Under the pieces are notes generated by a model. That model made no database searches, was not told the DNA's origin, and saw nothing but the letters and a program-made list of their open reading frames with translations. From positions 82,094,188 to 82,158,187 of the forward strand of contig JBANSL010000013.1 of NCBI GenBank assembly GCA_037127255.1: a DNA stretch of 64,000 nt, given 5' to 3'. A program made the position numbers and the translations under genes. The DNA is from Persicaria tinctoria (taxonomy: Eukaryota; Streptophyta; Magnoliopsida; Caryophyllales; Polygonaceae). Positions 23,901 to 33,829 of this stretch are shown piece by piece; position 1 is the stretch's first letter, and every line of letters begins with the position of its first letter.

Positions 23901-26190
23901 TCTGAATATTCCAAAAATTTATTTTGCTTATTCAATTTTTTCATACTCACCATTCTAATAACCTGCTGAACACCACCACCTCCAAAGGAGTGCCCACAAG
24001 GTAATATCATTGCATCATCCATGAGAGATCCTCTGTGAATCAAAGATGCACATTCGGAAATCTCAGAACATAAAAAATGGAGCATTAAGCAAAATTGCAT
24101 CATTTAGTACTACAAGACTTCACCAACCCATGCCAATGTCATAAGATGAAATATGAATCATAAAAATTGTGCATCCAACCTAAATTTAAGCCTAAGCATA
24201 AGGATCATTCACAAATGAGAATGCAATATCCTTTATTATATTGAATCTCATTATGACATCTTAAATAATACAAAAAATTCTCTCCAATCTGCTCCCTGGA
24301 AAGCCCAAAAGATGACAACAATGTACAACTGAATATGCAAATGCCAACAATTTTGACTGATCTATTTTGGCAACATTAAGCAGGTAAAGAAAAGACCAAA
24401 TTATTCATGGGAGTCTTAGTGTACGTTAATTGTTAAGAAATTAGAAATCCTTAGTGCTGTGGCATACCAAGACGAAACATTCGGCACTAAATGTATAACA
24501 AGGATCAGACGCCATCAACTTTTTGTAATCAATTCTGATCACCCGTATCAACAAGTGCTGGTGATGTTCTTAACTTTGTATGCTCAAAACTATAACCAGA
24601 AAATCATGCAATCAACCTATTAGCTTTTACCTAATCTCAGTAACAAATATGCATCTACATGTTTGGGCTCATTTGGTTCAACGTGGAAATTGAAACTCCG
24701 AGGGAGTTATTTCATGGGAATAATCTAGTTCATTAGAATTGTGAAATTGTGTTTGGTTGATTTTTCAGTTTAGATGATTAAATGGGAGAATTGCAATTTT
24801 CCAAATACAAAAAAGTGGAAATTGAACTTACTTGACTATGTAAGTGAACTTCCTCCAAATTGTAGGAATGTAAATTCTCGCAAAGTCGAATTCTTGGGTT
24901 TTTATGTTACAAAAATGTTAACCATTCTATATCCTCAGATTTTCTACTTCCTAGGTTTTTGGGTTGCTGACCACGAGCCCTAATAGTACAAAGACATTGT
25001 TGAAGCCAAATAGTTGGTAGTGTTTATACTTTTGAGTAGACAGAAGAAAACATAGAACTCATATACACCATTTCCCTAAAGGACTGTTATATACACTTAC
25101 GTTATAGGATCGGAAAAGATTGCCCTTAGCGTATCTCCCGGATCACTGGAAGTTGAACTATCCTTTCTTCCACTAAACCCACATCCATTATCACCTGCTA
25201 CATCCTTCTGCCCATCTGAGCCCTGTATGAACTGTGAATAACAAATATCTCCATCGGGGTCTGCAACGGTAACTTCACCCGGAAAGTGTCCAATTCTTCT
25301 TTGCTGATGGTTCTCACTCGTGTTTGCTCGATTCAAACTGGTCCCTGGTTGCCCTAGTATACCACAATTAGGTAAAAGTCATTTGCAATTAACATACAAC
25401 AAGTATATTGGCAATGTGAAACATACACTAGGATCCTATACTGAGAAACTTATGAAGTACGCATATCTCCCACCGGTTCCCCCACTCAGACCCATCCGAA
25501 ACAACAGAAAGATACGTAAGGGGGAACTTATAAGTGCATCATTGTAAGTGGTAACATCTGCGGTGCATAAAAGGTTTCCAAAATACCAGCATACAATAAA
25601 AATCAAATCTTTTTTCCTAATTAGAGCTCAAAATGCCCAATTTCAGCAGTGGCGATTCAGCAAAAGCATGAAAGCATTGCCACCAAGAACAGGAATTTCA
25701 GATTCTTACCAAAAGAAGGACGGTCCTTTGGATGGCAACTTAATATCTTATCACCTTCGTCACCCTCCATTTCATCAGCATCGTCTTCATCCTCCTCCCC
25801 ATCCGACTCATCCCCTTCACTGTCCGTCGATGTCGCCCCGTGTCCATCCCAATTCCGGCTAACCATAGCCCCCCTTCTCTCCGGCACCTCTCCCGCGTAC
25901 ATACTAGGGCGAAACTCCCCAGCAGTCGCAACAGCTGCCGCTCCCTGAGAAGCTAAGTACTGTTCCCTGTTGACGGAAGTTAAGAGCTTCCCGTCCATGA
26001 ATCCGCTTAGCTCCCGGGTTTTAGGGCCACCGGGCTCGCCATCGATGGCGCGGTGTTGCGGCGCGGTGCCGGAGCAGCTAAACCGGAGAGGCTGGGCGTT
26101 GCTGGGGTCGTCTTGGAAGAGTAGCTGGGCTGCGGTTACGCCGCTGTCTAGCCTTTGGGTAGGGACCAAACTCAAATTCTCGGAAGCCAT
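20956..26190 (-). CDS. PUB62/63-like U-box protein
   Basis: Eight exons join in frame to 416 residues: 26190-25710, 25353-25101, 24032-23951, 22424-22367, 22193-22108, 21942-21847, 21764-21694 and 21079-20956. All introns are GT..AG. The N-terminal ~160 residues contain a long acidic tract ('DEEDEDDADEMEGDEGDK'-like, about 135-155). The U-box (about 232-310) reads 'FSDPITGSLMDDAMILPCGH' and 'CYTCSHPVTQDLVSPNL', then 'LRAAVQAFRREEE'. A C-terminal region follows with 'RFVGREAIVT' and 'WYVVKTLDNAESVKLQYRSL'. U-box proteins act as E3 ubiquitin ligases; the sequence resembles Arabidopsis PUB62/63, whose targets I do not know. ATG 26190 (MASEN) was preferred over the in-frame ATG at 26220. Confidence 0.85.
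22931..23161. mobile_element. Stowaway-like MITE in a PUB intron
   Basis: The ends 'acctcggtcttaaaatact' and 'gatacagagggagta' are imperfect inverse copies of the CTCCCTCCGT terminus that marks plant Stowaway-type elements, with flanking TA. The interior is a long AT-rich hairpin ('aaaatatcaac' against 'gttgatatttt'). The element is diverged, hence older than the MITEs upstream of the gene. Confidence 0.65.
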
Positions 26191-26792
26191 TTTCGGAAGA
26201 ATTGGAGCTGTCTGAGGCATCAATTTGAAACGAGTTTGTGGGGTGAGGGAGGAAACTATTAGGGTTTTAGGACATCGGAAGAATCAGGGAAGAGAAACCT
26301 AATCAAGCCCATTTGGTAATTTTTGGTTAGGAGGAGGAATTTGCGGTATTTCGAATTATGAGGGTGAAGGGGCGAAGAAATTAGGGCAGGGAGGGATTGA
26401 AATTTGGTTGGAATTGGGGCAATGGTGGGAGATGAGATGACGTTGGGTTGACGAACATGAATGTTTTCGAGTTTCTCAACTTCCCGACCTCTTCGTCAGG
26501 ACAACAGAAGTTATGGCTTTACGACGTCGTACTGACTTGCATGGGACCTCCTCCTTCAAAGGATTTTCCCTTCAAATTCGAACTACTAAAATTAAAGTAG
26601 TATTCCCTCCGTCCTAAAATACATGACATTTTAGCATTTTGCACAAGTTTTAATAAAACACATTAATTTTAAAAAAACATCATCATTCCACTAACTTTTT
26701 TATAAATTTTATTATTTTTTAACACACACTACACATTTTAACCAATCAAATTATTTTAAAAATTCAACAACACACAAACCAATACAAATCAT

Positions 26793-27211
26793 TACTCCCT
26801 CCGTTCGGCAAAACTTGTCATTTTAACTCTTCACACAACTTTTAATAAAACTAATAATTACACTTCTTTTTTACTCCCTCCGTTCCATAATACATGGTCT
26901 TTTGCTTTTTAACAACTAATAAGTATCATATTGTATAAAAAAATTAATTAAAAGAATAATATTTTATAGAGTTTTTCCCTCATTAAAAAGCGTGTCAAAA
27001 AGTAAAGGGACATGTATTATGGAACGGAGGGAGTACTAATTTACCCTCAACTATTACTCTACCTTTTACTTTATTAAAAAATACAACTCACAACACATCA
27101 ATCAAATCAAGGGCATTTTAGTAAAGTAAAAGCAAAAATACCTAAAATGACAAGTTTTTCCGAACAAAAACAAAACTCTAAAACGACAAGTTTTGCCGAA
27201 CGGAGGGAGTA
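26793..27211. mobile_element. Middle MITE, inserted into the outer MITE
   Basis: It starts 'tactccctccgttcggcaaa' and ends with the inverse 'ttttgccgaacggagggagta'. Its terminal sequence (TTCGGCAAAACTTGTC) is distinct from the outer element and like the MITE at 27549-27789. It is itself interrupted at 26872-27035; without that insertion it is about 255 bp. Confidence 0.75.
26872..27035. mobile_element. Innermost MITE
   Basis: A 164-bp element starts 'tactccctccgttccataat' and ends 'attatggaacggagggagta'. The inverted repeats match for about 25 bases, and TA flanks it on both sides. The interior pairs as a long hairpin ('gactttttgaca..' type sequence against its inverse). Confidence 0.8.
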
Positions 27212-27304
27212 CAACTTTTTATCTAGAAAATCTAAAATCCCATCTATTGTTGGACAAAAATTTACCTCTAAAAACTCATGTATTGTTGGGCGGAGGGAGT
27301 AGTA

Positions 27305-28472
27305 TTTTTAAGGGTTCGAACGTTGTGGATTGCACGTCTGGCTTATAGCTCCTCTGCTGATGATACCTTATTCAGAACTCTGTGTTCTCTGTCCTAGCGC
27401 GTTCGAACGTTGTGTCAGACATTATTGCACGCAAAAAACGTGTTGAAAAATCAAACGACATTTATTAATAAACGGATGAAGTATTGTATTTGTGTGTATA
27501 CATACACACGTTATGTGTAGATAATAATTTCTATTAGCTGGTGGGAGATACTCCCTCCGTTCGGCAAAACTTGTCGTTTACTATTCATGCACGTTTTTTT
27601 ACAACGATAAAAACTATATAAAATATTCATTTTTTTATAAATTTTTTTTAACAAGTTTGTACTTATTAATAATAACTACGAAGTTGTTAAAAAAATTATT
27701 AAAAAAACTAGATATTTTATATAGTTTTTATCTCCTAAAAAAACGTGCATGAATAGTAAAGTGTCAAGTTTTTCCGAACGGAGGTAGTATTCAATTCGAG
27801 TGACATACGTATACAAATTAAAATGAAGATACAACGTCAATGGTAAAGTTAGGTTATGAATTGTCACACATATATATTGCATTATTGATCAGATATAATA
27901 TAAAACTTAGGATAACTTATTAATTTATACTATTAAAAGACTATATATATGGCCTTTGGGTGATGGAGCTCGTGGTATAAAAATGAGTATTATGATAGAT
28001 AAATACGTCGTTCCAAAAAAGGCCGGTTGAGAAGTCACATGTGACTTGTACTCTTCTTAAATACGGAGTAATGTTTTATATGTCCCTTTTAATTAATCAA
28101 TAATTAATTAACGTTATATGAACACACATCGGTTGATATCTAATTTGGTAGACGATATTGTTTGCTAAACAAAGGAAAAGGTTCCGTTGATTAATTTCAA
28201 CTTTCTCTACTTATTTTTTAATTGTTTTTTGGTCGGATGATGTTGTTCACTCTTTTAGGAAACTTTTTTTTTAATTGGGGGCGTTGTTAGATACACCGCA
28301 AGTCTCCTTTTTTAAATGCAGGTTCATTTCAACGTGAAAGTTTTTTTAATTAATTAGCACTCTTTTCTAATTAATTAACTCACACGACGTGCAAGGTTTG
28401 TGGTGTATTTATCCGAACCGTTAATTATCCACTTCTCATCTCACCACTAATGACGAAAAACAAGCATATACC
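27305..28472. other. Intergenic apart from the MITE at 27549
   Basis: AT-rich DNA with no coding signal apart from the MITE listed separately at 27549-27789. Confidence 0.4.
27549..27789. mobile_element. Stowaway-like MITE
   Basis: The left end 'tactccctccgttcggcaaa' (27549) is matched by the inverted right end 'ttttccgaacggaggtagta' (27789). The interior is an AT-rich near-palindrome: 'aaaactatataaaatattc' against its inverse. It belongs to the same subfamily as the middle MITE at 26793. Confidence 0.8.
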
Positions 28473-28600
28473 CCAATTGCGTTGGTCTAGTGGGAAAAAG
28501 TGAGGGGATGTTGAGAGGTTTTGGATTCAACCTCGACCTCGATTTCTGTACCTTGGTTCGAGGTTTACCATTAAAGGTGAACTTCTCATCAATTATAAAA
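28473..28600 (+). mobile_element. tRNA-derived SINE-like unit
   Basis: 'ttggtctagtggg' resembles a pol III A box, and 'ggattcaacc' about 45 bases later resembles a B box. The unit ends in an A-run (28597-28605). No convincing target duplication was found, so this is a moderate call. Confidence 0.45.
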
Positions 28601-28670
28601 AAAAAGCAAAAAAACTTGTAATTTACTTTTCTATGTGAAGATGTATCATTATATTAATTGTGTGTAGTTG

Positions 28671-30770
28671 CCCACGCGCCTGAGCAAGTTGCCCACGCGC
28701 CCCTAATCCTTGCGTTCCTGTGTCCGAGCGCAAGCCACATCTCCGCCACCACCCTTGTTTATTCTATCTGTCATCGGTTGCTTGTTTCCAGGCGTGTCTC
28801 AGTGTCATCGTTCACTACATCGAGCCTATTTCCCCTTGATTAATCTTCCCAAGCTCCGTTTGTGTCTTGCCGTCCTAGGGTTCGTTTCGGTTCCGGGGAC
28901 GGTGAGGTGAGGCTACTTCGTTTCCTGTCAAATTGGTTTTGAGCTTCTCAACCTCGTGGGATTCCTCTTCGGTCTTGCTAGGTTCTTCTGCCCGTCTCAC
29001 AGATTTTCGAGGTTTTTAGCGGGGCTATTTCGGGTTGGTTCGGGTCGCCCTCTCCTCCGCCTCCCTCCTCTCTTCTTCTCCTCCTCCGCATCTAGTGGGG
29101 TTTTCTATGGCCTGGCGGCGTCGGCTGGTCTCCGTTTCCCTTCATCGACTGCCGTCGTTGGTGGTGGTCGTGGTCCTAAAGTTCCTTGTTCGTCGTCTGC
29201 ATCTCATGCCTTGCCGTTCTTGGGTGCCTTGTTTCTAGGAGTAGAAATTTAATTATTTTCTTTGTGTATATTCATATGCATCCTCCTCCGGGAGTTATAA
29301 GTATATTGGAGTCTGATGCTTCTCTTTCTCTGGTAAGTGATAACTGATAACCCTCCTTCGGGAGCCCTTACATCTCCTTTGGGAGCCCACACATCTCCTC
29401 CGGGAGCCTCGACCTACTCCGTTACCACCTTCCCTATCTCCGGCTTCCGCCGCCGCCAACCACCTTTCCCCTCTTCTATCATCACTGTGTGCGAGGGGCC
29501 CCAACCACGTCTTAGACCATCTTGCTCCGGCTTCGCCCCGTCACCCCGTTTTCAGCCGCCTTTGGGGCTCTGTGGCGCCATCGCTTCTTTGCTCCGATGT
29601 ATTACTAGTTGTGAACAATGATCTGTTTAACCACAGGTCCTCTCTTTCGATTTTGGTCCGTTCCTTTTCCAAAATTGATTGGGGGTTTTCTCTATCCCCT
29701 GTTGGCTATCGACTGGCCTTGATTTGTGTTGCCCCGTCCTTTGTTCGCCCTCCCTGGTCGTTTGTCGGATGGTTGTCCTACCCATTCTCGCGAACCCGTC
29801 TCGTGAAACCGCTATCGATTCCCTGCCTCTCCTTGGTTTTGTCCCCTCGGTTGTGTGGGGGTGGCGCCTGCCCCTCCCGCCTCACCGTTGTCGGTGCTGG
29901 GCTGTGGCGGCGAACCGGTGGTGCTCCCACTAGTGTCTGTCAGGACCTCGTTATTGTGCCTCGCCTTTTGGGTTTATTGGGGCATTTCCCCTCCTCTTTG
30001 ATTGTCCGGTGCCGCCGCCGGTGTGTGATGTCAGCCTCTCTGGCTTCTCTCGGTTGCGTTTTCCTCCTGACTTCTCTCCTCTGGTTGCCGTTGGGTCCGG
30101 GATCCTTGCTTTCGATTGGAGCTTGCGGGTGTAGGCCCGAAAATGGTGCTTTGGACCCAAGGTTTAGCCTTGGGCCCGAGGCAGCCCGGAATTCAACTTA
30201 TATATATATATTTTTATATATATCCATAAAAAAAGTAATGAATAATTATTTCTTTTATATAAATTTCCGGAATCTTCTCGCACTCTTCGCCATCTCGCGA
30301 CCGTGCTTCATTTCCTTGTGTTTGTTGGGGGTCCGTTTATTGGTTCGTGGTTAGTTTCGGTTGAGGAGCAGTTCTGCGACCCTGGTTGATCGAAGTGATC
30401 GTGTTGGTGGTGTTTGTGGTTTCCGAAGATCCCTCATCTAGGTGGGGGGGGAACGTCGTGTGATCCACACTTCCCTAGGAGTCGTCTTTGCCTCACGAGA
30501 ATTCCTGCTTTCCCTCTTTCCGGTGGCGAGACATCGTGTCAGCAGGTGCTGTCCCATACGCTCGCTATCCACCTTCTCCACGTCGGGTTTTCTTCTTCTC
30601 GATGTTGTGGTCGCTTGTTTGCTTAGGGTTTGAGGTTTTCCTGGTTTGTTTTGGGTGGTTTTTTTGATGTATTTGTAATTATTTTTCTTTCAGATCTTTG
30701 TAATCTCATCCTTCGGGATGCTCTCGGGTTGGCTAACCACCACTCGAATTTTTACCTTATCAAAAAAAAA
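28671..30770 (+). mobile_element. Non-autonomous retroposon, family copy 2
   Basis: It is bounded by the duplication 'gtgtagttg' (left copy 28661-28669 within 'tgtgtagttg', right copy just after the A-run near 30776-30784). It ends 'actcgaatttttaccttatc' plus an A-run. The GC-rich body contains repeated 'cctccgggagcc'-like units (29285-29410), the 'ggacccaaggtttagccttgggcccg' palindrome (split, 30155-30180) and a stretch nearly identical to copy 3 around 'gaagatccctcatctaggtgg' (30425-30446). The long plus-strand frame at 29572-30354 has no family resemblance and is not called as a gene. Confidence 0.7.
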
Positions 30771-30919
30771 TATACGTGTAGTTGTACGTGATTAATTGAG
30801 AATGTAAATAACGGAAATGGCTTGGGTAAGAATATGTTTCATCCTTACTATTTGTCATACACGTTTCTTGAAAACATGATAATTCCAATAAAGAAAGATT
30901 GATCGACTTACGATGCTAA

Positions 30920-31033
30920 AACAAGAAGGTGTTACAAGCTGAATCGGTTGAGTTGCAGCTCAGACTGGTGGAAGCTTGGAAGAGAGAGAACCAAAGACTT
31001 GCTGCGTGGATGACGATTGTCTCACAATCTTGA
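30920..31033 (+). pseudogene. Orphan C-terminal coding fragment
   Basis: A short open frame ending in TGA at 31031-31033 reads 'VLQAESVELQLRLVEAWKRE' then 'NQRLAAWMTIVSQS'. It is preceded by an AG that could be a splice acceptor ('gaag|gtg', 30928). The composition is unlike the neighbouring LINE tail. I do not recognise it; it may be a displaced last exon or chance. Confidence 0.25.
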
Positions 31034-31069
31034 ATAAGATCAAGGGAGCATGGTTGACACTTGACACCA

Positions 31070-31318
31070 TGAGAAATTGAATTGTTTATTTCGGATGCTC
31101 TACTTTTGCTCGACTTCTTTGAGATAAACTATGTTTTTCACATCTTCAGGGAGGTCAACAGGGCGGCAAATCGTCTTGCTTACACGACCTTAGATTCCAT
31201 TCCTTCCCCTAGAGTTCTGACCTTGAGTTTCAGATTCTCGCTCTTGGGTGGTGGTACAACCGTGGTAACGTGGTTGACACACCCCAATATTTTTCGCCTT
31301 GTAGCAAAAAAAAAAAAA
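31070..31318 (+). mobile_element. LINE 3' tail (RNase H end)
   Basis: The frame 31082-31324 contains 'VFHIFREVNRAANRLAYTTL', the conserved last segment of the RNase H domain in plant L1-type LINEs. It ends in an A-run at 31305-31318. Everything upstream in the LINE is missing, as expected for 5'-truncated insertion. Confidence 0.6.
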
Positions 31319-31688
31319 ATATAAATAATCATCCCATAATAAACACATTAAAACCTCGATATCTAGATACTCTATATTAAGTATCAAAGTTTATATCTAG
31401 TGTTTGGTATAACTCGACATCAATATTACTTGATATCTTAATTTCAAGTACGTAGTATTATATTTCACAATTTTTAGCCTATTTAATATATTGGTTTTTA
31501 TATTCTGTGCCCCAAGGGCATATGATACCACATTAAATTGGGAAAGATTCCTTATAAAAAAATAAAGCGGTCCTAAAAATCTAATTACAAAATGATAAAC
31601 TAATTAAAATTTTTAAAAAATTCAAATTTAAGATCTTATCCTATGCCCTTGGAGTATATGATAGAAAAACCGTTAATATATTAATTTA

Positions 31689-33425
31689 GGCCGTGTTTGA
31701 AAGTGGTTTTTGTGAGGTTATGTTAGGTTATTTTTTTTTTGGCAACTGATTCGCGTGTGTTTGGAAGCGATTTCTCTTGTAGCTTCCAGAGTTTGAGTTG
31801 CAGGTTTCTCCAGCCAATTTCAGAAGATGAGGGGGGAGGGGGGGCAAGCTTTCCCAGTTTCTTCAATCAGGTTTCTGATTTTATATCATTTTTGCCCTTA
31901 CGCTCCCTCGCTTACCCTTACAATTGCTTTCAATGGTGGGAAGAAGTAGACCTGTACAGACACTGGAAACGAGGGTCGGAGGCGGATGGCGGTGAGGAGT
32001 GAGAGGAGGAGGAGCCGCCGGATCTAAGGAGGAGAAGGCGCCGCAAGAGAGCAGGGTTGTGAGAGCTTGGTTTCAAGCGTCCAATGGCGGCAGGGCCGGA
32101 CCTGAGATTTGCAAGGCCTGAGGCAGGATTTCAAAATTAAGCCCCCCTACAATCACTACCCTAGCAAAAATCTCAAACCTTTACCATTTACAGGGTAAGA
32201 AATAACAACCACGCAGTCTTTCAACTACACCATGAACCCTTCCATTTCAAAATCCCAAAATTCGTTCTGATTTAACACCGTCCTCAAATTCTCTGAAATT
32301 CACAAATCAAACAGAAATCTCATCACAAATCAAATAAGGATTGCAAATCACAATCTCAAATTCCCAAACACAAAGGCACAAACCGACAAACCCTAACTTC
32401 GAAAGCCACCAGGAGACTCCGAGAGAGAGGGATACCACGAGTGCGAGAGAAAGAAAGATAGAGAAAGCTACCGACGGAGGTCTCCGGCATAGGTGGACAG
32501 CGACGGGTCGGGCCGGGACCAAATGGACTCAGACGGACGACTTCTTGCCATACTCACCAACAACACTCCATTAAATAGCTCTGTCGAACCAATGATTGCC
32601 ACCGTTCACTGGGGCTCGGTCGCCGGCCTTTCTGCACTCAATTCCAAAACAAAAAAAAAAAGGGGATTCCAGGCAGATCTGTACGAGAAAGAGCACTAGA
32701 GAGGATTAACTGAAAAATTGAAGATTTTTTGCAAACAGATTAGGGTTCAGAAAGAGAGATCAGGGACGCGTAAAAGAAACGCGTTAGTTGAATCATCAGT
32801 TTTTTTTTTTTAATATATATACATACAAATATATGGGCATTGGGCCCCCATCCGGAAGTGGGCCTGAGGCGATGGCCTCTTGGGCCTCGCCTCGGGTCCG
32901 GGCCTGAATGGCGGCTGCCAGAAGTGAAATAAACAGAGGGAGGGCAGACGAAGGGTCTGAGGGAGAGAGACAGGTCTGACGGGATGGGAGAAGAAGGGCC
33001 TCCAATGGCGGCGCTAACTTCAATGAAGCAAGACGGGGGCGATTTCAGTTGGTGATGGTGGACTAGGGAGGACTGATGAGGAGGAGTCGAGGAGGGGGCG
33101 ATTTCAGTTGGTGATGGTGGAGTCGGGTGGACTAGGGAGGAGGAGGAGCCGAGGCGGGGGTGACTCCTCAGCCTCTGGAAACCGGCGATTGGGAAATTAA
33201 AGCAAGAAAGGGAAAGGATAAGGGGTATGAGAAAGGGGTATTTTAGTCATTTTCTTCCTAAATACATCTCCTACACCTCCTACCAACCAAACACCAATCA
33301 ACTTTTTTACAAGGTTATTTTTAAAATAAAACCTCCAACTCCCACACCTCCATAATACCCAAAATAAACTCCAACTCCTAAAAATACACAACCCCTAAAA
33401 AAACCCCAATTTGTCAAACACGCGC
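31689..33425. mobile_element. PIF/Harbinger-type non-autonomous element
   Basis: The ends 'ggccgtgtttgaaag' (31689) and 'caaacacgcgc' (33425) are inverse copies of the GGCCGTGTTTG terminus typical of PIF/Harbinger. The 3-bp duplication TTA lies at 31686-31688 and 33426-33428. No transposase frame is visible. The interior is GC-rich, with GGAGGAG repeats, and contains a nested hAT at 32091-32906. It ends about 400 bases before the FAD2 leader. Confidence 0.75.
32091..32906. mobile_element. hAT element nested in the PIF/Harbinger element
   Basis: It starts 'cagggccggacctgag' and ends with the inverse 'ctcgggtccgggcctg'. The perfect 8-bp duplication 'aatggcgg' lies at 32083-32090 and 32907-32914, the hAT hallmark. 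It is 816 bp long and has no transposase. Confidence 0.85.
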
Positions 33426-33829
33426 TTAGAGGGAGGTATCATTTGACATTAAGATATCACTCGAGGGTTGATATCGATATTTGATACTACCATGTTAATT
33501 AAAATTTGTCATTTTATAAATTTACACACTTGTTAAAAAAACAAATAAAAATACACTTATACCTCTAATTATTATTATTTTTCTATTTTTTAAAAAACAC
33601 TCCCTACTTTATAAGGACAATTTCGTAAATTAAATAATAAAATATCTAAAATGACAAGTTTTTTAACCAGATTTACTTACCAAACTAAAATGACGAGTAC
33701 GTATCAGCCATTTAAAGGTGAATATTTTGAATCCCAGCCTTTCATTTTTCATCGACGGCTAAAAAATTTCCAACCATTTAAAAGATAAAAATAAATAAAT
33801 AAAAACCGCCCCTTTTAATAGCTTCCTCT

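Larger units (their letters stand above)
26599..27304. mobile_element. Outer MITE of a triple nest
   Basis: The left terminus 'tattccctccgtcctaaaat' and right terminus 'ttgttgggcggagggagta' are inverse copies, including the inner 'acatga..'/'..tcatgt' part. Removing the inner MITE at 26793-27211 leaves about 290 bp, the usual size for such an element. It lies about 400 bases upstream of the PUB start codon. Confidence 0.7.

Noticed and set aside
29572..30354. 260-codon plus-strand frame
   Set aside because: It lies inside retroposon copy 2, is low in protein-like features and is not conserved as a frame in copy 3.
33440..33720. Possible old MITE
   Set aside because: Fragments such as 'aaatttgtcattttat' and 'aaaatgacaagtttt' pair loosely, but no defined ends or TA duplication were found.
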